The notes beneath the pieces are model-generated. The model was not told where the DNA came from and did not search any database. It saw only the letters and a list, made by a program, of their open reading frames with translations. The position numbers were made by a program, and so were the translations under genes. Below are positions 18,243 through 27,142 of a stretch of 64,000 bases of DNA, piece after piece (within the stretch, counting starts at the first letter, position 1; each line of letters begins with the position of its first letter). The DNA is from Sphingobium fuliginis (GTDB taxonomy: Bacteria; Pseudomonadota; Alphaproteobacteria; Sphingomonadales; Sphingomonadaceae): positions 372,001 through 436,000 of the forward strand of contig NZ_SEON01000001.1 in the NCBI RefSeq assembly GCF_004152845.1. Direction: 5' to 3'.

Positions 18243-19880
18243 CTAAGCGAAGCTGAGGGCGCCGCGGACCGTGTTGATCAGCCAGTCGCAATCGTCGGGC
18301 AGCGCGTCGCCTCTCCACGCGACATGCTGGTCGGGACGGATGAGGATAAGCCTGCGCTCGTAGAGATCGCGCGCATCCTGGCGATCCAGTTCGAAGACCT
18401 TGAAGGGAACGCCATAGCGCGCTGCGGCCTCTTCCAGCGCCCGGGTCGATACGGACGGACCAAGCTTCAGAAGGCAGAAACCATCGCCGAAATGGTCGAA
18501 GAGCGAGCTGCCGTCGTCCAGCCAGATGTGCGGCGCCCGGCATCCCGGCACGGCCATCGGCGTATATTCCGCATAATCCATGCGCGGCGCCTCGCGAACG
18601 TCCCGCACGATAATGGGCGATGAATAATAATGATAGCCAAGCTGGGCGCCGAGGCTTCGGAATTCCTGCATCTTCTCGGCGACCAGCAGCTCGCAGACTT
18701 CCTTTCGGGCCGCCTCGCCACGCTCGGAATCCTCCTCCATATGAGGCCGGATCAACTCGCTTCCGAGAAGCTTTTGATTATAGGCCGACCCGTCGATGAT
18801 GAAGCGCTCCACCTCCCTGCGCTCAAGAGAATAGGTGCCCAGCAGCATCGGACCGCCCCATCCCTGAAGCACGGCCGCCAGCTTCCAGCCCAGGTCCGCC
18901 GCGTCGCCGATGCCCATGTTCATGCCGAACCCGCCGAAAGGCGAGGTCAGGTGGGCGGCATCGCCGGCCACCAGCACGCGGCCGAAATTATAGGTCGGCA
19001 ACATGCGCGAGTGGCTGGACCATGCGCGGCCGGTCGCCTCGGTGATTTCAAATTCGGTTCCGATGCTCGCGAAGAGCATCTTCGAAAAGTCGTCGAAGCT
19101 CAGCGGATCGATGCCCGGGGGAATCGGAGAGGAAAGATAGACCCAATGGTCATTCTCGCTTTGCGGCAGCACGACGTCGGCATAGCCGTCCTCGTTGAGG
19201 AAAAAGGTGAAGGAGGACAGTCGCGTCTTTTCGAACAGATGGGTCAGTTCCGGCGCCCGGAAGTGCCAGGACATGCTTTGGGCCAGCGTCTCGCCGCACA
19301 GGGCCGCGTTGAGCTTGGTCCGCAGCCTCGACCGGGCGCCGTCGCACAGCACAAGATATTCGGCCGTCGCGGTCCTTGGCCCGTTCGGACCGTTGTAGCG
19401 CACGGAGACTCCGCCTTCGTCCTGCGAGAAGTCGATGACCTCCGTCTCGAACAGCGCGGTGACCGTCGGCTTTTCGAGCAGGCATTCGTGCAGCGTCTTC
19501 TCGATCGCCTGGTTCGGGGCCCATTCCGGCACTTCCGCGGAGATGGGCAAGCGCTCCTTCCACTCACAGGCCCCTTCGATGTTGAGCAGGACCTGGCCGT
19601 TCGCCCGGGTGACGAATGTTACGTCGCGATGATATTTGGCGGGTACCGGATCGTTGGCGCGCAGCCGCTCGGCCACGCCGAGCCGCCGGAAATGCTCCAT
19701 GGTCCGCGCGTTCGACAGATTCGTCTTCGCCGTGTGATAATGCCCTTCGGGACTTGCTTCGCACATCAGCACCCGCAGGCCCCGATGGGCCAGTTCGAGC
19801 GCCATGGTCATTCCGACTGAACCGCCGCCGGCGATGATCACCTGATATTGCTCGCCGTCGCGGGATTCACTGACAGTCAT
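18243..19880 (-). CDS. Class A FAD-dependent aromatic monooxygenase (PheA/TfdB/MhpA group)
   Basis: A 545-residue flavoprotein. The dinucleotide fold GGGSVGMTMALELAHRG starts near residue 18. The DG motif is LCDGARSRLRTKL, and the GD motif VLVAGDAAHLTSPFGGFGM is followed by DLGWKLAAVLQGWGG. A C-terminal thioredoxin-like domain ends in RRLILIRPDQHVAWRG, typical of phenol hydroxylases. It probably adds a hydroxyl to an aromatic ring using NAD(P)H and O2. It is paralogous to the gene at 33361 (same GGFGMNMG and IRPDQHVAWRGD blocks). It is divergent from the VOC gene at 20129, which would use the diol it makes. Confidence 0.92.
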   Translation of the reverse strand: MTVSESRDGEQYQVIIAGGGSVGMTMALELAHRGLRVLMCEASPEGHYHTAKTNLSNARTMEHFRRLGVAERLRANDPVPAKYHRDVTFVTRANGQVLLNIEGACEWKERLPISAEVPEWAPNQAIEKTLHECLLEKPTVTALFETEVIDFSQDEGGVSVRYNGPNGPRTATAEYLVLCDGARSRLRTKLNAALCGETLAQSMSWHFRAPELTHLFEKTRLSSFTFFLNEDGYADVVLPQSENDHWVYLSSPIPPGIDPLSFDDFSKMLFASIGTEFEITEATGRAWSSHSRMLPTYNFGRVLVAGDAAHLTSPFGGFGMNMGIGDAADLGWKLAAVLQGWGGPMLLGTYSLERREVERFIIDGSAYNQKLLGSELIRPHMEEDSERGEAARKEVCELLVAEKMQEFRSLGAQLGYHYYSSPIIVRDVREAPRMDYAEYTPMAVPGCRAPHIWLDDGSSLFDHFGDGFCLLKLGPSVSTRALEEAAARYGVPFKVFELDRQDARDLYERRLILIRPDQHVAWRGDALPDDCDWLINTVRGALSFA

Positions 19881-20128
19881 GTAAGATCTCTCCTGAGTGT
19901 TGCCGGCTAACCGTGCTTCTGATGGCCGGACACTATCGCGATGCCGCCCCTTTCCGAGATGAGATGTGTATCATTGCGATGCACGCTGCTTATCGGGCCC
20001 GACGCCGAAGATCGTCCGGTTAGGCGCATAGGGTGGGCGCTGCATGGCAGTTATCATCGCGCGAAATTTGAAATCTTGCCCACCCGGGGGGCGCATGGGA
20101 ACCTTGTTCCAATTTCTGGAGGTGAACC

Positions 20129-20734
20129 ATGCCAATGCCCGCCATCGCTGCCGCGATCGAAGATATAAAACATCAGCCGGTGGTATCGCCCACGCACTTC
20201 GCGCACGTTGTTTTCCGTACATCGCAGATCAAGGCGATGTCCGACTGGTACAAGACCGCCCTGAACGCGCACGCCGCTTTCGAAACGGAAATGCTGGTCT
20301 TCCTCACCTATGACGAAGAACATCATCGCGTCGCGATCCTCAACGTGGAGGGATTGGCCGAACAGCCGGACGGTGTCGTCGGCCTTCAGCATATCGCTTA
20401 TTCCTACAAGTCGCTGCACGAACTGCTGGGCAATTATGTCCGCCTCCGCGAAAAGGGGATTGTGCCGAAATGGTCGGTCAATCATGGCCCGACCACATCG
20501 CTCTACTATTCGGACCCCGACGGAAACCAGGTCGAATTCCAGGTCGACAATTACGACAGCCTGGAAGAGGCGACGGCGTTCTTCTACAGCGAAGCCTTTG
20601 CCGTCAACCCCATCGGCGTACCCTTCGATCCCGATGCGCTGTACGAGCGCCTGCTGGCTGGAGAAGACGAACGGCAGCTCAAGCTTCGGCCGCCGAGCGG
20701 CCCGGCAGGCCCCGAAATCATCGGCATCCGCTGA
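20129..20734 (+). CDS. Small single-domain VOC protein, extradiol-dioxygenase type (second copy)
   Basis: A 201-residue VOC protein paralogous to the gene at 4496. Putative metal ligands are His26 (FAHVVFRT), His88 (GLQHIAY) and Glu136 (NQVEFQVDNYD). The DPDGN turn and VNHGPTTSLYYSD block are shared with the paralogue. ATG at 20129 has GGAGGTGA 6 bases upstream, one of the strongest ribosome-binding sites in the window. It is divergent from the flavin monooxygenase operon, so the two would form a hydroxylase/ring-cleavage pair. Ring cleavage is the likely role, but other VOC chemistry is possible. Confidence 0.82.
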   Translation: MPMPAIAAAIEDIKHQPVVSPTHFAHVVFRTSQIKAMSDWYKTALNAHAAFETEMLVFLTYDEEHHRVAILNVEGLAEQPDGVVGLQHIAYSYKSLHELLGNYVRLREKGIVPKWSVNHGPTTSLYYSDPDGNQVEFQVDNYDSLEEATAFFYSEAFAVNPIGVPFDPDALYERLLAGEDERQLKLRPPSGPAGPEIIGIR

Positions 20735-20765
20735 GCCGGCGGCCTGGCCGCGAAAGCAAGGCAAA

Positions 20766-20798
20766 GCGGCGGCGGTCCTCAGGAACGACCGCCGCCGC
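20766..20798. terminator. GC-rich hairpin between convergent genes
   Basis: A 12-bp perfect stem (GCGGCGGCGGTC at 20766-20777, its complement at 20787-20798) with a 9-base loop. It lies between the ends of the VOC gene and the leftward LysR gene, so it can serve both strands. No T-run follows. Confidence 0.6.
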
Positions 20799-20803
20799 CG
20801 CCG

Positions 20804-21769
20804 TCATTCCGCGAGGATCGGATCGGGTACCGACAACGCCATCGGCGCCATCGGCACTTTCCTGTCCATGGAATAGTTCATGGCCGCATTGCGCGCGAGA
20901 TCGTAGAGATGCTGAGCCACCGGCGTCAGCGGCAGGTCGCTGCGCCGCACGATGCAGAGCGGAGGGCAGGCCAATGCGACGTCCGCGACCGGAATCGGCT
21001 GAACGAAGGATTTGATCAGCGGCGATTCCAGCCATTGCATGGGCAGGAAGCTCAAGAGATCGCTGTCGGCGATCGCCAGCATCGTCATCACCGTGGACGT
21101 GGTATGCAGGACGATTTCGGGCCGCGGCAGACCTGCGCGCTCAAAAATCTCCTCGAACGCCGTTTCATCCGGCCGGTTCGCGAGTGATGGCCTGATCCAC
21201 TGAGCCGAACGCAGTTCCCTGATGCTCCTTGCATTGCCGAGCGGATGACCGGCGCGGGCGATAATCACCCGTTGATTGTCTGCGATCCGTTCCACCGAGA
21301 GCGAGGTGGACGACAGTTCATGGTCGTAGGCCCCCAGGTAAAAATCGATCTCGCCGGATTTGATGCTGCGTTCCACCGGCTGGAAGAAATCCTGGCGCAT
21401 GCGCAGCAGAGCTTTCGGATATTTCCGGCGGAAGCTCCGCAATATCCGCGAGGTAAGCGCGATGGCCGCTCCCGGAGACATGGCCATCGACGCCTGTCCG
21501 ACGAAATTGCCCTTGAGCTGATCGACCTCGTCGCGTGCGCGCCGCATCTCTGACTGGATGACTTCGGCGCGTTTCAGAAATGCGTGGCCGATCGGCGTCA
21601 GGCGGACGCCGTTCACATGCCGCTCGAAAAGCGGCGCGCCCAGATCGTTTTCAATGTCTCTGATACTTCTCGATATGGCGGGCTGCGTGATGCCGAGCAG
21701 CCGGCCCGCCGCCCTCAGGCTTCCTGTCTCCGCCACGGCGGAAACATCCCTGATATGATGCAACTTCAT
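20804..21769 (-). CDS. LysR-family transcriptional regulator
   Basis: A 321-residue LysR regulator with HTH at residues 3-60 (HIRDVSAVAETGSLRAAGR, GITQPAISRSIRDIE) and a type II periplasmic-fold effector domain (GEIDFYLGAYD, LPMQWLESPL). It is a close paralogue of the regulator at 31021; both share MKL.H.RDV.AVAE.GSLRAA and the Q.NFVG region. It is divergent from the intact BKACE gene, and a strong dyad lies between them at 21974-21992, so control of the BKACE unit is likely. The family also usually autoregulates. Confidence 0.92.
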   Translation of the reverse strand: MKLHHIRDVSAVAETGSLRAAGRLLGITQPAISRSIRDIENDLGAPLFERHVNGVRLTPIGHAFLKRAEVIQSEMRRARDEVDQLKGNFVGQASMAMSPGAAIALTSRILRSFRRKYPKALLRMRQDFFQPVERSIKSGEIDFYLGAYDHELSSTSLSVERIADNQRVIIARAGHPLGNARSIRELRSAQWIRPSLANRPDETAFEEIFERAGLPRPEIVLHTTSTVMTMLAIADSDLLSFLPMQWLESPLIKSFVQPIPVADVALACPPLCIVRRSDLPLTPVAQHLYDLARNAAMNYSMDRKVPMAPMALSVPDPILAE

Positions 21770-21973
21770 CCTGTTCCCTCTCGCTTATGTTGGGGTCTTG
21801 CCGCCCCCTTCAGTTCCGATCATGCTGCCTTGGCCTGGCCGGCATGCATTCGACATTCGCGGTGAAATCCCAATCGATGCCTGAAATGCATAGCTCCCTC
21901 GAACTTACAATCACCTCAAGCTGGCCGCCGCCCGCTAAACAAGCCTCCTGATCGATGCCCCTGCACCGCTCCC

Positions 21974-21992
21974 TATGACTTACGACGTCATA
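21974..21992. promoter_or_regulatory. Candidate LysR operator
   Basis: The perfect dyad TATGAC-N7-GTCATA (21974-21979 and 21987-21992) lies in the 372-base region between the LysR gene and the BKACE gene. The spacing is like LysR T-N11-A sites. The rest of this intergenic region contains no supported gene. Confidence 0.5.
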
Positions 21993-22141
21993 CGGTGAAG
22001 CAGGCATCGAGAATGGTGATGGAAAACATAAACGAGGCTGATCAAATCAAGGCGCGCGACCGACCCTGGACCGCGCGTCACGCAGGATGGATCGCCGTTC
22101 GAAGACAGATTGTACCACCTATCGTCCCCTGGAGATGTCGG

Positions 22142-23074
22142 ATGCCACAGAAGGTTATCATTACCTGCGCGATTACCGGTTCGATTCACACCCCTTCCAT
22201 GTCGCCGCACCTGCCGGTGACGCCGGATGAAATCGCCACCCAGGCGATCGAGGCCGCGGCGGCCGGCGCGTCCGTGGTCCATCTCCACGCGCGCAACCCG
22301 GAAACCGGCGAACCAAGCCAGGACGTCGACATCTATCGCCAGTTCCTGCCCCGGATCGTCGATGCATGCGACGTGGTGATCAACATCACGACGGGCGGCT
22401 CTCCCATCCTGTCGCTTGAGGATCGGCTGCGGCCCTGCCTGGAGTTCCAGCCGGAGATCGCATCCCTCAACATGGGATCGATGAACTTCGGCCTGTTCGA
22501 CATGCTGAAGCGGTTCAAGGACTTCAAGCATGACTGGGAGGAACCGTATCTCCGCAATTCCGACAATTATGTCTTCAAGAACAGCTTCCGCGATATCGCC
22601 GGCATCCTGCGCGCCTGCAGCGAGACCGGCACGCGCTTCGAGATCGAATGCTATGATGTCTCGCATCTCTATAATGCGCTCTTCTTCCTTGAGCAGGGCC
22701 TGCTGAAGCCGCCGATCTTCATCCAGACCGTCTTCGGCGCGCGGGGCGGCATCGGCACGCATTACGAAGATGTCATCACCATGCGCCGGACGGCGGATCG
22801 CCTGTTCGGCAATGCCTATACATGGTCCGTTCTCGGCGTGGGCCGGAACCAGATTCCGATCGCCACGCACGCCGCCTCCATTGGCGGCAATGTCCGGGTC
22901 GGTCTCGAAGACTCGCTTTGGGACGGTCCCGGCAAATTCGCCACCAGCAACGCCGTTCAGGTCCAGCGCATCCGCACCATATTGGAAGCCATGTCGCTTG
23001 AGGTGGCGACGCCGGACGAAGCCCGGGCGATGCTGCAGCTCAAGGGCCGCGATGCCATGAAGATCGCCGCTTGA
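22142..23074 (+). CDS. Beta-keto acid cleavage enzyme (BKACE/DUF849), intact
   Basis: A 310-residue TIM-barrel enzyme of the BKACE family, which reacts a beta-keto acid with acetyl-CoA to give acetoacetate and a new CoA ester. KVIITCAITGSIHTP starts the barrel. The metal site VHLHAR has His47 and His49. NITTGGS, SLNMGSMNFG and GLEDSLW (Glu256, Asp257) correspond to the catalytic Kce residues. ATG at 22142 has GGAG 8 bases upstream; an in-frame start 147 bases earlier adds unrelated residues. An SDR follows 74 bases downstream. The substrate side chain cannot be predicted. This is the complete counterpart of the truncated copy at 3548. Confidence 0.9.
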   Translation: MPQKVIITCAITGSIHTPSMSPHLPVTPDEIATQAIEAAAAGASVVHLHARNPETGEPSQDVDIYRQFLPRIVDACDVVINITTGGSPILSLEDRLRPCLEFQPEIASLNMGSMNFGLFDMLKRFKDFKHDWEEPYLRNSDNYVFKNSFRDIAGILRACSETGTRFEIECYDVSHLYNALFFLEQGLLKPPIFIQTVFGARGGIGTHYEDVITMRRTADRLFGNAYTWSVLGVGRNQIPIATHAASIGGNVRVGLEDSLWDGPGKFATSNAVQVQRIRTILEAMSLEVATPDEARAMLQLKGRDAMKIAA

Positions 23075-23089
23075 CAGAGGAGACGGGAC

Positions 23090-23125
23090 GGGCCGGGAAA
23101 GGCTTTGCGGAGCCGCGCCCGGCCC
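23090..23125 (+). terminator. Hairpin between BKACE and SDR genes
   Basis: GGGCCGGG (23090-23097) pairs with CCCGGCCC (23118-23125), with an inner GGCT/AGCC. It lies in the short gap between two co-directional genes and has no T-run, so it may be a partial terminator or RNA-stability element rather than a full stop. Confidence 0.4.
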
Positions 23126-23147
23126 GGTCCTCCAGGGAGAGGATCTT

Positions 23148-23930
23148 GTGGTGTCGGCTTTGACCCTTGAGAACAAGCGCATTCTGGTAACCGGAGGCGC
23201 CAGCGGGATCGGCCTTGCGGGCGCGAAAATCTTCCGTGCGCTTGGCGCGGAGGTGGTGCTGGCCGACCGGGACGCCGGAATGCTCGATGCGGTGGCCGAC
23301 GGGATCGGCGCGGCGGCCAGCGTGGCCGGCGACGTGACCTCGGAAGCGGATTGCGATGCCATGATCGCGACGGTGCAGCGCGTTTGCGGCGGTCTTGACG
23401 CGCTATTCCACAGCGCCGGCGTCAGTGACAATGTGCGGTCGGTGGTGGAGACCGATATCGACGGATGGCAGCGCATTCTCGACATCAACGTGCGCGGCAC
23501 CTTCCTCATATGCCGCGCGGCGGGCCGGGTCATGATCCCTCAAGGGCATGGCGCAATCGTCAATATCTCGTCGGTGGTCGGCCTTGGCGGAATTCCGCGG
23601 CGCCCCGCCTACAGCCCGGCCAAGGCCGCCGTCGCCCACATGACCCGCAACCTGGCGTCCGAATGGGGCCATCATGGCATTCGGGTCAACGCGATCGCGC
23701 CCGGCTACATCCTGACGCCGATGGTCGATCGCCTTGTGAAGGACGGCGCGTTCGATACGGACCGGATCGCGCGCCGGACGCCCATGGCGCGGCTTGGCGA
23801 GCCCGAAGAAATCGCCAATGTCGCCGCGTTCCTGTTGTCCGACATGGCGAGTTACATGACGGGCGCCGTGGTGCCGGTGGATGGCGGCTGGACAGCCTAT
23901 GGCGGCGCCGGCGACGTTCAAAGCTGCTGA
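23148..23930 (+). CDS. Short-chain dehydrogenase/reductase
   Basis: A 260-residue classical SDR. The TGGASGIG cofactor motif is at about residues 16-23, and the Asp in LADRD indicates NAD preference. It has HSAGVSDN, active-site Ser in NISSVVGLGG, and Tyr/Lys in YSPAK. The C-terminal half VNAIAPGYILTPM and PVDGGW are standard for the family. The start is GTG at 23148 with GGGAGAGGA upstream. It is co-directional with BKACE and Dld, so a BKACE-SDR-Dld unit is likely. The probable job is oxidation or reduction of a hydroxy or keto intermediate. Confidence 0.87.
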   Translation: MVSALTLENKRILVTGGASGIGLAGAKIFRALGAEVVLADRDAGMLDAVADGIGAAASVAGDVTSEADCDAMIATVQRVCGGLDALFHSAGVSDNVRSVVETDIDGWQRILDINVRGTFLICRAAGRVMIPQGHGAIVNISSVVGLGGIPRRPAYSPAKAAVAHMTRNLASEWGHHGIRVNAIAPGYILTPMVDRLVKDGAFDTDRIARRTPMARLGEPEEIANVAAFLLSDMASYMTGAVVPVDGGWTAYGGAGDVQSC

Positions 23931-24024
23931 AGCGATCAGTCGTGGATCGGCGCCCCGATGCTGTTACGAGGCCGATCCGCCGTCACCTTGGTCCGCTTCG
24001 TTTCTTCCTTCAGGCAAGTTCGGC

Positions 24025-25731
24025 ATGCATTTGAATTCGGATCCGGCGGACCTGCCCGGAAAGCTCGTCCGGATCGTCGGCAGGCGACACCTCCTGACCG
24101 GCGAAGCGCATATGCGCCCCTACACCCAGGGCTATCGATATCCCGGTGGCGGGGCGTCGGCCGTGGCGCTGCCGGGCACCCTCGTCGAGCTGTGGCGTTG
24201 TTTGCAGGCCGTGGTCGAGGCCAAGGGCATCGTGATCATGCAGGCTGCAAACACGGGACTGACAGGCGGGTCCACGCCGCATGTCGCCGGCTATGACGGG
24301 CGCCCGGTCGTGATCATCGGAACGCGCAGGCTGTCCGGCATTCACCTGCTGGAAGGAGGACGGCAGATCGTCGCCCTGCCGGGCGCCACGCTCTACGACC
24401 TGGAGGCGCTGCTGAAACCGCTGGGGCGCGAGCCGCATTCGGTCATCGGATCGTCCTGCATCGGCGCTTCCGTGATCGGCGGCATCTGCAACAGTTCGGG
24501 CGGCGCGCTCTTGCGACGCGGACCGGCCTACACGGAATATGCGCTTTATGCCCGTTTGCGGGAAGACGGGCAGCTATGCCTCGTGAACGATCTGGGGTTG
24601 GAACTTGGCGACGATGCCGAAGAGATTCTGGGCCGGCTGGAGAGCGGTCGCTTCGACGATGGGCCGCCGGCCGGCAATATCCGGGCCGCCTCGGACACCG
24701 ACTATGATCGGCGGGTAAGAAAGATCGATGATCCTTCTCCCGCCCGCTACAATGCCGATCCGGGGCGACTCCATGGCGCATCCGGCTCCGCCGGTCGCGT
24801 CGCGGTGTTCGCCGTGCGGCTCGACACCTTCCGGAGGGACGATCGAAACCGGACATTCTACGTCGCGACCAACGACGCAGCCGTCTTCACCCGATTGCGA
24901 CGCGCCGTGCTGGGGACCTTTTCACACCTTCCCGTCTCCGCCGAATATCTGAGCCGTGAGACGATCCTGATGTCGGAACGCTATGGTCGCGACAGCTTTT
25001 TCGCGATCAAATATCTCGGCACCCGGCGGCTGCCCCGCCTGTTCGCCCTTAAAAGGGGGCTGGACCGCGCGGCGAGATGGCTCGGGACCGGTTCGGAGGC
25101 CACCGGCGACCGGATGCTGCAGCGCCTGGGCAATCTCCTGCCCAGCCCGCTTCCGCCGACCTTGCGGCACTATCGCGACCGATATGAACATCATCTTGTC
25201 ATCCGGGTTGCCGACGACGGCATCGAGGAAATGCGCGCCTATCTGGAGGGAGTGGAGCGAGAGGGCGAGACGACCGGTTGGCGCGAATGCACCGATGCGG
25301 AGGCGGAACGCGCCTTTCGCCTGCGGTTCGTGGCGGCAGGCGCGGCGATCCGATACGCTTCGCTGAAGGACGGCGCCGTCGGCGGGCTCGTGGCGCTTGA
25401 CGTGGCGCTCCCGCGCAACTGCACGGACTGGGTCGAGCAATTGCCCGACGACATAGGCTCGCAACTGGTGGCGCGAGCCACCTATGCGCATTTTTTCTGC
25501 CACGTCTTCCACCGCGACTATCTGGTGCGGCCCGGGTGCGACGTCGAAGCCGTGAAACAGCGCCTGCTGGATCGGCTCGCAGAGCAGGGAGCGGAATATC
25601 CCGCCGAGCATAATGTCGGCCATCATTATGCGGCCAAGCCCGAACTCGCCAGCTTTTACATGACGCTGGACCCGTGCAACAGCTTCAACCCGGGCATCGG
25701 AAAGACCTCGCGCAAAGCGGGTTGGGCATAG
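24025..25731 (+). CDS. dld: Quinone-dependent D-lactate dehydrogenase
   Basis: A 568-residue membrane-associated FAD enzyme oxidising D-lactate to pyruvate and reducing quinone. It matches E. coli Dld in the order I remember it: LLTGEAHMRPYTQGYR, IVIMQAANTGLTGGSTP, KPLGREPHSVIGSSCIGASV, GPAYTEYALYARL, PARYNADPGRL, FAVRLDTF, AGAAIRY and the C-terminal PAEHNVGHHY / NSFNPGIGKTS. ATG at 24025 is the first Met matching the family start; the ribosome-binding site is weak. It converges on an L-lactate dehydrogenase, so both lactate isomers can be oxidised here. Confidence 0.93.
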   Translation: MHLNSDPADLPGKLVRIVGRRHLLTGEAHMRPYTQGYRYPGGGASAVALPGTLVELWRCLQAVVEAKGIVIMQAANTGLTGGSTPHVAGYDGRPVVIIGTRRLSGIHLLEGGRQIVALPGATLYDLEALLKPLGREPHSVIGSSCIGASVIGGICNSSGGALLRRGPAYTEYALYARLREDGQLCLVNDLGLELGDDAEEILGRLESGRFDDGPPAGNIRAASDTDYDRRVRKIDDPSPARYNADPGRLHGASGSAGRVAVFAVRLDTFRRDDRNRTFYVATNDAAVFTRLRRAVLGTFSHLPVSAEYLSRETILMSERYGRDSFFAIKYLGTRRLPRLFALKRGLDRAARWLGTGSEATGDRMLQRLGNLLPSPLPPTLRHYRDRYEHHLVIRVADDGIEEMRAYLEGVEREGETTGWRECTDAEAERAFRLRFVAAGAAIRYASLKDGAVGGLVALDVALPRNCTDWVEQLPDDIGSQLVARATYAHFFCHVFHRDYLVRPGCDVEAVKQRLLDRLAEQGAEYPAEHNVGHHYAAKPELASFYMTLDPCNSFNPGIGKTSRKAGWA

Positions 25732-25788
25732 CATCGGCCTGAACATCGGCGGGCGGACACCAGTCGCATCCCGCGGCGGGGCGATCGT

Positions 25789-26952
25789 TTACAGCTCATC
25801 CACAAGGATGTGGCGGCCGATGGCGCCGATGTCCGGGCTGCCCGTCAGCGCCATGGCGACCCTCATTTCCGCCTCGATAAGCTGCAGCACATGCGCGACC
25901 CCCGCCTGCCCGCCTGCCGCGAGCGCATAGGCCCAGGCGCGGCCGAGAAGCACCCCCTTTGCGCCGAGCGCCAACATGCGGACGACGTCCAGTCCCGATC
26001 GTACGCCGCCGTCGACCAGGACAGTCATGCGATCTCCGACAGCTTCGGCAATAGGAGGGAGCGCCCGCGCCGTAGAGGGCACGCCGTCCAGCTGACGGCC
26101 GCCATGATTGGACACGACAATGCCGTCCGCGCCGACGCGCGCCGCCATTTTCGCATCCTCCCTGTCCAGGATGCCCTTGATGATGAAGGGGCCGTCCCAA
26201 ATCTCCCGGATGAAATCGAGGTCGCGCCAGCTGACGCTCGGATCAAAATTGGCGCGCATCCAGGCGAGGAAATCCTCGAGCCCCGTTTTCTTCCCCAGCA
26301 CCGGCGCGATATTGCCAAGCTGATGCGGACGCCCGAGCAGGCCGACGTCCCACGCCCAGCGCGGATGCCGCGCCGCCTGGCCAAGCCGCCGGATGGCGCC
26401 AGCCTTGCCCGCCGCCCCGGCCAGGCCGGAATGATAGTCCCGATACCGGGAGCCGGGCACCGGCATGTCGACGGTAAATATGAGGGCGGAGCAGCCGAGT
26501 GCTTTCGCTTTCTGCAACAAGGCGCGCATGAAGCCGCGATCGCGGATCATATAGAGTTGAAACCAAAAAGGCGCATTCACACCCCCGGCAACCTCCTCCA
26601 GCGGGCATGCCGAAACGGTCGACAGACAGAAGGGGATTCCCGCCGCCTCCGCGGCGCGCGCGGCCTGCACCTCCCCACGGCGCGCATTCATGCCGGCCAG
26701 GCCGATGGGCGCGAGCGCCACCGGCAGCGCGAGATGCTGCCCGAACAATGTCGTGGTGAGATCGAGCCGCGACACATCGGTGAGCACGCGTTGCCGCAGC
26801 GCTGTCGCCGCGAGATCGGCCAGGTTGCGCTCAAGCGTCACCTCGGCATAGGAGCCGCCGTCGATATATTCGAACAGGAATGGTGGCAGACGGCGACGGG
26901 CAAGTTCCCGATAGTCGAGGGCGGAGGCGGCCTGGCGTATTTTGCGGGTCAT
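25789..26952 (-). CDS. lldD: FMN-dependent L-lactate dehydrogenase
   Basis: A 387-residue alpha-hydroxy-acid oxidase-family enzyme, L-lactate to pyruvate with electrons to quinone. Matching blocks are [59 protein letters not shown], the catalytic His in [13 protein letters not shown], and [19 protein letters not shown]. These follow E. coli LldD closely. ATG at 26952 fits the family start; an upstream in-frame start adds 20 unlike residues. No lldP-type permease or LldR-type regulator is adjacent, unlike E. coli, so the lactate is more likely made by the pathway than imported. It is tail-to-tail with dld. Confidence 0.93.
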   Translation of the reverse strand: MTRKIRQAASALDYRELARRRLPPFLFEYIDGGSYAEVTLERNLADLAATALRQRVLTDVSRLDLTTTLFGQHLALPVALAPIGLAGMNARRGEVQAARAAEAAGIPFCLSTVSACPLEEVAGGVNAPFWFQLYMIRDRGFMRALLQKAKALGCSALIFTVDMPVPGSRYRDYHSGLAGAAGKAGAIRRLGQAARHPRWAWDVGLLGRPHQLGNIAPVLGKKTGLEDFLAWMRANFDPSVSWRDLDFIREIWDGPFIIKGILDREDAKMAARVGADGIVVSNHGGRQLDGVPSTARALPPIAEAVGDRMTVLVDGGVRSGLDVVRMLALGAKGVLLGRAWAYALAAGGQAGVAHVLQLIEAEMRVAMALTGSPDIGAIGRHILVDEL

Positions 26953-27142
26953 AATGGGATATTCCGTTACCGCCTGTTCGTCGGCGACGCCACTGTCTCC
27001 AACCAGGCACACGCCATTCCGCCACCACCCCGCCTTTCCCGCGAGCCTGAGAAGCCTGGGAAGCGCGGCCCGAAGGGTTCACGCTTAACCCGCCTCTTCG
27101 AATGCCGGAACTGGACAATGGCGCACGCCCGCCTTGCTGCGG

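Noticed and set aside
20054..20764. Long reverse open frame across the VOC gene
   Set aside because: The forward strand encodes a VOC protein with full metal site and strong ribosome-binding site.
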